From contig NC_049902.1 in the NCBI RefSeq assembly GCF_001411555.2, forward strand, positions 12,813,423-12,877,422: a DNA stretch of 64,000 nt, in the 5' to 3' direction. The DNA is from Juglans regia (taxonomy: Eukaryota; Streptophyta; Magnoliopsida; Fagales; Juglandaceae). Under the pieces are notes generated by a model. It made no database searches, was not told the DNA's origin, and saw only the letters and a list, made by a program, of their open reading frames with translations. The position numbers and the translations under genes were made by a program. Positions 12,995 through 22,461 of the stretch are shown here, in pieces. Positions within the stretch are counted from its first letter, which is position 1. Each line of letters begins with the position of its first letter.

Positions 12995-13092
12995 ATGTTG
13001 GAGTTTTTCCTCTCTTTGCTAGAGTTCTCCCACTCTTTGCTGGATATCTCTTTTCCTGGCTACTGTACTTTCATTGTATTTTTCAAAATTTG

Positions 13093-13383
13093 CCCATAAA
13101 AAGTAGTTGTAGTATGGTTTTCCCGATAGCAAACAACTTTAGAAATCATTATAGGAAATTGAGACATATATTTCAACAATATAGAAAATTAAAAGTAACA
13201 CCAAGAAGTGTTGTTAGTAATAACCTCATTATTGTACTTTGGAGAAGCAAAAAAAGGTCGTCTTGGATTTCTTGAGGTGTTCGCAAATTTGAGATGTGAT
13301 ATCAACCCACATAAATATTTTGGAGCATTTTTCAAACAACAATCAACCAAAGAATATAATGAATGTGATTGCGATGAAGACAT
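13093..13383 (-). pseudogene. Decayed GRF-type zinc-finger protein fragment (At4g04775-like)
   Basis: Plant genomes carry many small proteins with a Ser-rich start, one GRF zinc finger and a C-terminal hydrophobic tail. Their function is unknown. The minus-strand frame from 13383 begins MSSSQSHSLYS. It then has CGLISHLKFANTSRNPRRPFF and a later W-C-Y-F, matching the C-G...T...NPGRRFF...C-x-F order of the GRF finger. The second metal-binding Cys position has become SPKYN, and a stop follows WCYF at about 13190. I therefore call it a pseudogene. The match is to a short motif only, so the family assignment is moderate. Confidence 0.55.
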
Positions 13384-13599
13384 TACAATTTGAAAACACA
13401 AACACCCTTCAAACAAATAATGGTAAGCATTACCGTAACGAACATATTTGGTCTTATACAAATATACATCACTCTTAATGCATGTGAGATATATATGTTG
13501 TGACTAGAAAGCCATCTAAGGAATTTGGGCACAAGATGTTCTAGACCTATGTAAGGAATCTTTCTTCAAACAAAACAGAAAATCAAAACCAACAACACG

Positions 13600-13954
13600 A
13601 CATCTAGCAACTACTATAAGCAAAACCAACACCAAGCACGACAGCTAGCAACTATCAACATATAGCTTTGAAATATTAACAAAATATAGCTACGGCATTC
13701 CCTCTCAACTACGGCTATCAACATCCCAAAAACATAACACGGCAGTGTAAAAAAACAGAGTATAAATCAACAAAACATAGGTATAAAATCAAGAACACAA
13801 AGAAATATGCAATAACTACCCCAAGCAAAACCAACTCCAAGCACGACACCTATCAACTATCAACATATAGCTCTGAAATATTACCAACATATAGCTACAA
13901 CCTTCCCTTTCAGCTACGACTATCAACATCCCAAAAACATAACACGACAGTGTA

Positions 13955-13994
<40 letters not shown>

Positions 13995-14760
13995 CAACGA
14001 AATATAATATAAAATCCAAGTGCAAAATCAAGAATACAAAGAAATATGCAATAACTACCTAAAGCAAAACGAACCTCAAGCACGGCAGCTAGCAGCTATC
14101 AACATATAGCTCTGAAATATTAACAACATATAGCTACAAGCTTCCCTCTCGGCTACGACTATCAACCTCCCAAAAACATAACACAATAGTGTAAAAAAAA
14201 AGTATAAATCAACAAAACATAGTATAAAATCCAAGAGCTAAATCAAGAATACAAAGAAGAAAAATTCTATTTACAAGCCTCATACACCACACACCATTCT
14301 TTTTATGATTTATTTAATTTTATTCTCTTATTAAATATGTAGTAAATGAATTATGAGTAGAATAATATTTCTTGTTTTAAGAATAATAAAATCAAAAAAA
14401 ACTTTAAAAAAATTTTAAAAAAATAAAAAAATTTTGGTGTGTGGTGTATGGGCTTATGAATAGCAATGCTCTACAAAGAAATATTCAGTAACTACCCCAA
14501 GCATGGCAGCTAACAGCTATCAACATATAGCTCTGAAATATTAACAACATATAGCTTCAACCTTCCCTCTCGGCTACAGCTATCAACATCCCAAAAACAT
14601 AATACGGCAATGTAAAAAAACAAAGTATAAATCAACAAAACATAGTATAAAATCCAAGAGCTAAATCAAGAACACAAAGAAATATTCAGTAACTACCCCA
14701 AGGAAAAACCAACCCAAGCACGGTATTGTAAAAACAAAATAAAGTAAACAAACTAAAAAC
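13600..14760. repeat. ~200-240 bp direct repeats
   Basis: A block with AACTACCCCAAG, then CATATAGCTCTGAAATATTA, then a CATCCCAAAAACATAA motif and a TATAAATCAACAAAACATAG motif occurs at about 13608, 13811, 14052, 14488 and 14688. Spacings are 203, 241, 436 and 200 bases. The 436-base interval is explained by the 213-bp MITE plus its 9-bp duplication at 14250-14480. One unit also carries a TA microsatellite (13963-13991). Confidence 0.85.
14259..14471. mobile_element. Mutator-type MITE (family M), perfect 9-bp TSD
   Basis: A 213-bp element with inverted ends (left AAAATTCTATTTACAAGCC and CATACACCACACACCA; right complementary apart from a few bases). It is bounded by perfect TACAAAGAA copies at 14250-14258 and 14472-14480. 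A 9-bp duplication is the Mutator superfamily hallmark. Removing the element and one TSD restores the surrounding ~200-bp repeat unit, which confirms the borders. Confidence 0.85.
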
Positions 14761-14769
14761 CTTCAGAAA

Positions 14770-15830
14770 CACAATTAGGGCTCAGATCGAAGGGGACGAG
14801 AGGAAGGGGTTTCAAATTTGAGAGATTTCGAAATGGGTGTCTCAGGCGCTCGTAGGAAGGGCTCAGGAGGAAGGGATGGTCGAAGCTCAATCAATAGGGA
14901 GGGAGAAGGGTTTCAGAAACTCGAAAGGGGTAATGGGTATCATAAACTCGAAAGGGAGAAGGGTTTCAGAAACATGATTTGGCCGAAGTTCAATTGGTAG
15001 GGAAGGGAGAATGGGCTTCAAAGGGAGGGAGAAGGGTTTCAAATGGAGGGGGAAGGGTTTCCAAGGGAGGGGGAGGGTTTCAGAGGGAGTGAAAAAAATC
15101 ATTTGGGGGAAGGAATTCAGGCATTGAAACGATTCGAGGCATTGAAACAATTCGTTTAATTTAGGATGAAACGATTGTTCCATTTCGTGTGCAAGCAATC
15201 CCTATTCAGGGACTGCATCCAGAATTATTCTTTTGGGTTGGTTGCATTTTTTTAGGCTTGAAGATGAGGGTTATAGAGAGAACACAGAGCATGAGCAGAC
15301 ACGAGTCCCTACTACGTTAGTATATTTTGGAGACCACGTATTTTGTTAGTATATATATCATTTTCCACAATCATATTTACCACGTCAATGTTAAGTAGCA
15401 TTACGCGGGTGATGTAATAATGAGGAGCGTTAGTCTTATTGGTAAGACAAGTGTGGTAACATGTACAGCTCAATTGCAACTCAAGTATTAGAATCCATAT
15501 GCATCTTTATTGAACTTCCCTCTAGAGCAAAGCATCTCTCAATATCATTAAGGGTATAAATAATCACAATATAACCGTTGGCAGGCGGCAGCTTTGAAAT
15601 GCCATCATTCGGTGGGGACAAATGTGAAATTTCACACGCAGTAGCCGTTACAAACGGTGGCACGTTCCGTTATTTATTCACCGACTAGGGGTATTCCGGG
15701 AAACATGCTCTTTTCTTTTTCTATTTTGACCGTTGGGAGGAAATTCAGAAGGCATAAAAATCGCGGACGTTTCAAAATCCTTTCTCCCACTGTTTATCTT
15801 CTCTCAAAGCTCCGTCTCTGCACAAAGTTC
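14770..15830. other. Purine-rich repeats and upstream region of the membrane-protein gene
   Basis: From 14800 to about 15110 there is a G/A-rich array of variants of GAGGGAGAAGGGTTTC. The small frames on both strands there are composition artefacts. From 15200 to 15830 there is no gene; a TATAAATA motif lies at 15555-15562, about 275 bases before the ATG of the following gene, and could be its TATA box. Confidence 0.45.
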
Positions 15831-16448
15831 ATGGCTGATCCAAGCACAAGCCCACCAATAATAATGGAGTCGAAGCCCTTGCACCCTCTTCACCAAATCG
15901 CCGAAACACCGACCCACAAGCTTCTTCTGAAGCAATGGCTCAAGGAAGAAGAACTAATCCTCAGAAGAATCGCCCTCAAAGAAACCCAGATCGACTCTGT
16001 CCGAAGCGAAATCACCATGCTTTACATCTTCTTCTTCGTCTTCCACTCCACAGCTTTGGTTCTCCTCTTCAACGCCTCCTCTAGAGACCCAGTTGCCAAC
16101 AAGTTAGCCTGCCACAGGTCATGGATCCCTTCACTCTGTTCTATTCTGTTTTCGCTCGGAATCATTTGGGCCGTGAGGTACAAGACCGACGTAGAGGTCC
16201 ACCTGGAGAAGCTACTGGAGAGGGAGAAGGAAGATGGGAAGCTATTGGCAAAGTGTGTGGAAGAACTGAAGAAGAAGGGGGTCGAATTCGACTTGCTGAA
16301 AGAGGTGGACGCCCTCCGGAGGGCCAAAAGTCTGCGCGTCGAGACCAAGGCGGTCAGGAAGTGGTCGGCGAGGGACTTTGTCACCCTGTTCTTCTTCGCC
16401 ATGTCTTGCCTTGTTCTTGCAATCACAAGGGTTATTTTGTGTGATTAA
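15831..16448 (+). CDS. Small three-pass membrane protein of unknown function
   Basis: A single-exon frame of 205 residues, read from the ATG at 15831 (context GTTCATGGCT). The same frame is open upstream to an ATG at 15657, but those 58 codons look like 5' UTR: basic, not conserved-looking, and the TATA-like motif is close by. The protein starts MADPSTSPP and has a soluble region containing HKLLLKQWLKEEELILRR. It has hydrophobic segments at roughly residues 64-82 and 93-112, a charged, probably coiled-coil stretch (VHLEKLLEREKEDGKLLAKC), and a third hydrophobic segment near residues 182-203 at the C-terminus. I recognise the overall pattern as a plant-specific uncharacterised transmembrane family but cannot name it. 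Codon use is GC-richer than the surroundings, as expected for a live gene. Location is probably an endomembrane, by inference only. Confidence 0.8.
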   Translation: MADPSTSPPIIMESKPLHPLHQIAETPTHKLLLKQWLKEEELILRRIALKETQIDSVRSEITMLYIFFFVFHSTALVLLFNASSRDPVANKLACHRSWIPSLCSILFSLGIIWAVRYKTDVEVHLEKLLEREKEDGKLLAKCVEELKKKGVEFDLLKEVDALRRAKSLRVETKAVRKWSARDFVTLFFFAMSCLVLAITRVILCD

Positions 16449-17068
16449 GCTTTTTGCTTAATTGGGAGGGGATTAGTTTGGATATTTTTTGTTTATGGTG
16501 GGGGAGGTGGAAAAATGGTGAGTGCAGAATACTCTGTTCCGCTCTTGCAGTTAAGAGGAAAATTATATGGCAAAGTTATGAAATCAATATTTCCTTTCGT
16601 TTTACACTGATTGCAACTATTTATTATAGTTTGATCTGAAATGAATCTTCCTTTAATATCAGTTTTCAACTTCCGGATGAACAAAATATGAATTTTGTTT
16701 CTTCATAATCAAAATCTAATGATTGTCAACCAGATTGATATCCTACGTCAGATCTACGGACTCTAGGAAGATTTCCGGTTCTTCTATGAATCACTCGCAA
16801 GAGCAAGGAACTTCGATAAAGCTCTCAACCTTTTTTTCTTTTTTTGAGATCCATAAAGCTTTAGAGCACATCAGCTTTGCAAAGGTTTTGCTAAAGAAGC
16901 CTCGCATCAGGGGGTGTGGATCAGCTATTTCTTTATCTAAACTATTAAAATAATTGTTTTTTTTTTTTTTTCTGTTTATTTGTTATTTCTTTAGTTTTAC
17001 TAATCTAACGGTCTTAGCTCTTGGGGATATCTTAGTCCGAAGTTGTTCTTATATAGCATTATAGCCAC
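16449..17068 (+). other. 3' flank of the membrane-protein gene
   Basis: Likely 3' UTR and downstream sequence. No further gene that I can recognise. A weak frame at 16723-16953 has no known match. Confidence 0.4.
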
Positions 17069-17998
17069 TAGGCCTACAACCCCAACCTGACCCGACCCGA
17101 CCGCATACTCAAATAGAAACAACCCGATCCGTAACATGCGGGTCGAGTCATTTGATATTCACCGACTCTGAGAAAACTTTTCCAATTTCTTAGTCTTTTT
17201 TTTTTTTTTTCGTAGAGCTTTATCCCGAGGGGAGCCCTTCCAGAAATTCTCGATGGCCAAGGTTGAACACATGCCGAAGAGGGGGGTTTGGAAATAGTTT
17301 TGAACCAGCAATAGACGCACCTCAGTTAGAACCTCACTAGCTGCGTCATTGCCCCAAGCGCAAAGATAACCCAATTCCTCAGTCACAACAAAACAAAAAC
17401 CCCAAATTCCTCATAAGCAAAATGAAAACCCCAACAAAATCCAATGCCATCACAACGTCGTTCACATCAAATACTTCGATGCAGTGTCGTGCATGAGCTT
17501 GAACGAAGAGCTTAGCTTGTTATATTGGAGTCCCATCAACGCCCACAAAGATGCCATAAACGTCGTCGTCGCAGGCTTCGATGCCTTTGTGTTCACGGGC
17601 TCGGCGGATCGAATTGTCTGGTTCAAGTTTTGTTGAAACAGGAAAACGTGGTGAACTTCTGGGAATGCGAGAAGAGGTAGAGTGAAGAAGAGGCAAGGTT
17701 GCTTGAGTTGGGGAAAGGCAGATGAAATCTATGTAAAATCTTACTTGATCAATGGTCATCGAACGTTGGTTGCAAATGAAACAACAGGCGATTCGCAATC
17801 ATTGGTGACCAACAAGGGCGACTTGGTTGCTAGGTTTGTGTGTGAAGATCACACTGAAGTGTTTTATTTTTGTAAGAGTCTGGTATGCCCGTTATTTATC
17901 GGGTTCGACCCGACGTTGATGCAAAACCGTTATCTATCGAACGGATCTTATCGAGTCAGACGGGTTGACGGATCCAACGGGTATTTTGCACAGCCCTA
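17069..17998. mobile_element. hAT-like element carrying a WD40 gene fragment
   Basis: A 930-bp element begins TAGGCCTACAACCCCAACC and ends ...TTTTGCACAGCCCTA. Its tips are an imperfect TAGGGCT.../...AGCCCTA-type inverted repeat as in hAT elements. Both sub-terminal regions are rich in GACCCGACCCG/CGGGTTCGACCCG motifs. The flanks ATAGCCAC (17061-17068) and ACAGCCAC (17999-18006) match at 7 of 8 bases, the 8-bp duplication expected for hAT. No transposase is present. Its interior carries the WD40 fragment listed next and a T-tract. Confidence 0.65.
17440..17700 (+). pseudogene. Captured WD40-repeat (JINGUBANG-like) gene fragment
   Basis: Reading the plus strand gives FDAVSCMSLNEELSLLY, then INAHKDAINVVVAGFDAFVFTGSAD, then, after a +1 shift, VLLKQENVVNFWE. 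These match consecutive parts of plant JGB-type WD40 proteins. Compared with the family, the segment between the two WD repeats (the GSWDKT...KVW part) is missing and the frame is broken. It is a partial, non-functional copy of about 80 codons. It lies wholly inside the hAT-like element, so capture by that element is the natural inference. Confidence 0.7.
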
Positions 17999-18006
17999 AC
18001 AGCCAC

Positions 18007-18364
18007 CAAATACTAACCAGGGGTTGCCTCCCAAACCCTTCTTCCATCTCTCTGTCTATTCTCTTTTCTACGTCTTTCTTTTATGTAAGACTATCCAAGC
18101 ATAGGAGTTCTATGCATGAGCTATTATTCACTTTCACATACCACATCTATAGTTTTTTTTTTTTTTTTCTTTCATAGGTATTAAAGTATTTTTCATAGAG
18201 TATAGGGTGTAAAGTAGTAAATAGTAACTTATGTATAGAATTTTTCATCTAATTATATATTGTCCATTAGAGAGAAAGGCCACTCCCTATTGGACCACAC
18301 TCACGGTTAAGCAATAAAAAAAGAATCAATACTTGAAGATAGATGCATTATCTATCTCCATTGG
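18007..18364. other. No gene seen
   Basis: AT-rich sequence between two transposable elements, including a T tract at 18152-18169. I see no coding or structural signal. Confidence 0.5.
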
Positions 18365-18593
18365 ATCACATTCTCGTTTGGTTATACAAATCATCTCAAT
18401 TCATCTTATCTTATCTAATCTAATCATTACAACTTTATCAAATTATCATACAAAATATAATAAATAATTTAATTTTTTTAAATTTCAAAATAAAAATTAT
18501 ATTAAAAAATTATATTCTAATAATATTTTATTTAATTTTTAACTTTTTTATCATCTCATCTCATCTCATCACCAAATGATGCCTAAACTACAT
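18365..18593. mobile_element. MITE of the ATCTCATCTCAT family (family C), copy 1
   Basis: An inverted-repeat element whose left arm has TTTGGTTATACAAATCATCTC and whose right arm has CATCTCATCTCATCACCAAA. The interior is AT-rich with CATACAAAATATAATAAATAA. The same pattern recurs at 18894-19900, 39463-39662, 58356-58725 and 60024-60200. No coding capacity; superfamily not assigned. Confidence 0.65.
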
Positions 18594-18893
18594 TTTTGTA
18601 ATCATCTCACTAACTCTAAGGTGATTGAAGTACACTAAACCAGTCACACATGTTATTTTAACTAAAGTTTATATAAATATATATATATTTAGCTAACATT
18701 GAATTTTTAATCTAACAATTATATATTTTTTTTAATCTTTTTTTCCTAATAATCATTCTTTTCTATATACCAACCACATCTAATAGTCATTTTTCAAGGA
18801 CCATACGCAAAAAGGGAATAAATCCAATAATTATTTTGGAAGAAAACAACCTCAAGTATGTATAGGCCTTACATTGATCTCAATTAGATTAAG

Positions 18894-19900
18894 ATCTGGT
18901 TTGGATAGAGAGATGTTTTCATCTCATCCTATGTCATCTCATTTCATCTTATCTTATCACATTTAATCTCATCTCAAAATCCAATCACCACAAACACAAA
19001 TACTTTTCAATTTTAAATTTTTAACTTTTTCATCTAATTATTACAACTTTATAAAACTTTCAAACAAAACATAAAAAATAATTCAATTTTTTCAAATCCC
19101 AAAAACAATTATATTAAAAAATTATATTCTAACAATTAGGAGTGTAACCGGTCCGATTCGGTCAGATTTTGGACATATTTTAGTTACGAACCAGTATATA
19201 CTGGTTTTGAGATTTGAAGAACCGATACCGCACCGGTTACACTCCTAAATCGGTACTTTCAGTTTTACTAATTTCAGTCTGGTTCAGTCTGATTTTTCTA
19301 GTATATTATACAGTATATATAAGTACATATATTCTAGTATATAATAATATAGTGATAATATATTTTAGTATATTATAATTGTATTATAAACTATAATGAT
19401 ATAGTACTAATATAACTACTAATACAATAGACTGTAGTGATAATATATAGTTATGTATATAGAATTTTAAAATTTAATATGATATTAATTAGTAATTTAT
19501 CAATAATACAAAATTATTTTTTATATATTATATATCATATATAAAAATTATATTTAATATAAAATGTATTTTATAAAATATAAAAATTAATATATATATA
19601 TATATATGAACTGGTCCGATCCGGTGTTAGAAAAAGGAAAATCGGAACCGAACCGATTTAGACCAGTTTTGAGAAAAATGGAACCAGTACCGGACTGGAC
19701 CGAACCCGGTACTAGACCAAATCCACCTAATCCAGTCCGGTTTACCCGTTCACCTATTTTTTTTCATCCCTACTAACAATATTTTAACTTTATAATATTT
19801 TTATTCAACTTTTTCTTTCATTTCCCAAAATCCCATAAAATATTTTAACTCAAACAATTTCCAACTCATCTCATCTCAACTTACTATCCAAACCAGGCTT
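18894..19900. mobile_element. Family C MITE copy 2, split by a hAT element
   Basis: The left arm begins CTGGTTTGGATAGAGAGATG and the right arm ends ACTTACTATCCAAACCAGGC, complementary at the tips. The interior TATATTCTAACAAT...TATTTTAACTTT is interrupted by the 636-bp hAT element at 19137-19772. Without that insertion the MITE would be about 360 bp. Confidence 0.75.
19137..19772. mobile_element. hAT-like MITE (family H), perfect 8-bp TSD
   Basis: Starts TAGGAGTGTAACCGGTCC and ends ...CATCCCTA. It is flanked by perfect copies of CTAACAAT (19129-19136 and 19773-19780). The sub-terminal parts are full of ACCGGTCCG/CCGGACTGGACCG motifs in both orientations, and the centre is TATA-rich. Related elements with the same TAGGGGTG...CACCCCTA style ends are at 28954-29630 and 53182-56513. 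Confidence 0.85.
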
Positions 19901-19951
19901 AAAAGTCAAAAGTATGAAGTATTATAATTAGAATATCTGCTATACGTATAA

Positions 19952-20144
19952 GAGATTTTCTACTCATCATCTCACATACCATATGCCATACTTGTTTTTA
20001 TTTTTTTATTTTTTTCTTATTTTTTTATTTTATTCCTGCTAAACTAATTGAGTTCTTCTATTCAGTATCCATATATCACATACTTGCTAAGGGAAAAAAA
20101 ATCATGTGTAGTGTATGGTGTAGGAATAATGAGTAGAATTTTTC
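19952..20144. mobile_element. Mutator-type MITE (family M)
   Basis: A 193-bp element with left end GAGATTTTCTACTCATCATC and right end complementary (ATGAGTAGAATTTTTC). It is flanked by TACGTATAA and TACATAGAA (7 of 9 identical). It resembles the copies at 14259, 26899, 47214 and 59877. Confidence 0.75.
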
Positions 20145-20229
20145 TACATAGAAACGTATCTTCTATACATAGAAACTATTGGTTACATGTTTTAACAATA
20201 TGACAGGAATTATGTAGTGAAGTAGATCA

Positions 20230-20703
20230 TAACAACAAGGTGAGTAGATGGTGGAGAATATCATGGCAACACAGTTGGTCAACTTGTCTCATCATCCCTC
20301 CTCAAGTGCAAGACGATACTGGATGGACGAAGAGCTTGCTACAGTTTGGAACAAGTTTTGGCGCAAATAGCAATTTGGTGAAGACATCATCTACTTGGTC
20401 GGTACCATAAATATGTGCTAGAGGAATGACTCCACAAGCTACCTATTCATGCATAAAGTGAAAGTCAATCTCTATGTGCTTAGTCCAATGATGGAAGACC
20501 AAGTTTCAGGCCATGTTGATGGAACTAAGATTGTCACATTGTAGCGTGGTCGAAGGAAGAGGATAACCAAGGTTGGTAAGAAGATGCTTGAACCACATAT
20601 AATTTCAATAGCAGTTATTGCAAAGTTGTGATACTTTACTTGTGCTGAAGAATGAGAAATATTTACTTGTTTCTTTGCTTCCCAAAATGGTAAGTTGTCA
20701 TGT
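20230..20703 (-). pseudogene. Old Copia element, 3' part of RNase H (copia A)
   Basis: The minus strand encodes FWEAKKQVNISHSSAQVKY, then TKHIEIDFHFMHE, a stop, and then a segment ending DQVDDVFTKLL. This is the end of a Copia Ty1-type RNase H domain. The rest of the domain continues on the other side of the insertion at 28506. Stops and frame breaks show it is dead. It is the oldest layer of the nested stack here. Confidence 0.85.
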
Positions 20704-22246
20704 TGCAAGCCCCACTCCCTTGGGGTTGTGAATAAAGTCTTTGTTTTAAAATTTCGAAGAACTGGTGTGCTAATGACTTTGACTTTAAAATTTTTTCTTC
20801 TTTATGAAGCATCAGATAGAAAAGATTTCATAAATAAATAAAGTCAATCTTTATTAAAATATTTAAAATATAAAAGAGAGTTTGTGGAAACACTTATTAA
20901 AATCAATCATGTCTCATGTGCTTATCAGAATAACATATTAAACTGAAATCATGAAACTGAGCATGTCATAAATTGTCTAAGCCTCTGCCTCGTCTCCCTG
21001 GGCTAAGTCTCGTCCTGCAGTTCCATCCTCATAAAAATAATCACCTAGGGTGGTTAAAACATAAAAACATAGAAAAATGATTCAAATACTCAATAAACAA
21101 CTCATGATACTATAAACATAAGGGTTCTTTGAAAACGTACATACTTATAATTACATACGTAAATAATATGAACATGAACATGAACATGAATTTGATCTGT
21201 GCATGAAATGCCTTAACTTGTCTTTCATTTTTCATTGACCAGTACTCATTGTTGACCCCCGTGAGTTAAGTTAGTAAATCTTAATAGATTCTGATTCAGC
21301 TCGTGACCATGAGTTGTAAAATCCATACATAAAGAAGACACACAAAGTACACTATCAGTGTCTACATCCTGGTAATGCAATATGCCCCTTAAACATATGT
21401 TACCGTCTTCATATTATAACATAGGCCATTAGGTATCTTAACAATCATACTTCATCAAAATCATACATACGTACTTTATTATCATATCTTGTCTTATCAT
21501 ATCATATCATAGTCATAGATTTCAAATGAAATAATGTCTTATCATATCATAGATTTCAAATGAAATCGTAATCCTTCATAAAATGATGTGATACATATTT
21601 TCTCACATAAAATCATAACCTTTCATAAATATTTTAATGCATAACTCTTCATATAAAATCATGTTTTTCTCAAATATTTTTATGCATAGCTCTTCACATA
21701 AAATTATGACTCATCATAAATATTTTGATCATAACTCTCACATAAAATCATGGTTTTTTTTTCTTATAAAATATCTTGATGCATATATCATGCAACTAAC
21801 TTGAAACTTATGCATAAAGTCATGGCATTTATAAATCTATCATGACAGTCAAAAATCATTTTTTCTCATGACTTGGGTATGTAAAAAGGGGCTTCCAATG
21901 GAGGACGTAGATACATAATATTTTTATAAAAGACATGTTGTTTACCGTACAGACGTGAAAACGTAGGATCATGCTACTTACCTCGTAGTATTAATCCAAT
22001 ATTTATGGGGTGGAGGTGATTACCTATAAAATAGGAAAGTAATTTAATAACTAAATAAACACTTCAAATTCAATCCCGAAATACTTAAATAGTCTATATT
22101 TCCATAACCTAAGGTTCTTGTAATCCTAAAATATCATCATTTCCCAAGTATTTGATATCCACTTAATTTCTTTGAACAAGTACACGGTTAAATCCTAAAA
22201 TATTTTTACGCCTAAACAACACAACTCAACTTTTACTAATTAACGA

Positions 22247-22449
22247 TAATAAGGAAAAAGCTAAAGCAAATCAAGACATAGATAAACTCTAGTTTATAAA
22301 AATCTGTTATTCATAGTTATCTTGTGTAATTATCTCAATCTCATTGTACTTATCTAATGTAACTGATATAGTCTATAAATACAACAGTGCCTCCCACAAA
22401 TATGTTAGGCGAGATTTCCTCAATCTTCTGTAAAACTTATCTAATATCT
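22247..22449 (+). repeat. Left LTR of copia B
   Basis: 203 bp, direct repeat of 26644-26845. Shared blocks include AAAGCTAAAGCAAAT, ATAGATAAACTCTAG, TATAGTCTATAAATACAA (with a TATA-box-like core) and GTGCCTCCCACAAATATGTTA. The first bases are TA where the right LTR has the canonical TG. Confidence 0.9.
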
Positions 22450-22461
22450 TGGTATCAGAGC
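22450..22461 (+). other. Primer-binding site of copia B
   Basis: TGGTATCAGAGC abuts the left LTR. It is the standard Copia PBS, complementary to the 3' end of initiator tRNA-Met. Unusually, what follows is not gag but the C-terminal end of integrase on the opposite strand. Confidence 0.9.

Noticed and set aside
15657..15830. 58-codon N-terminal extension of the membrane protein
   Set aside because: The extension is basic, unlike the body, and lies close to a TATA-like motif; the ATG at 15831 has a better context.
16022..16426. 134-codon minus-strand frame
   Set aside because: It is the antisense shadow of the membrane-protein gene.
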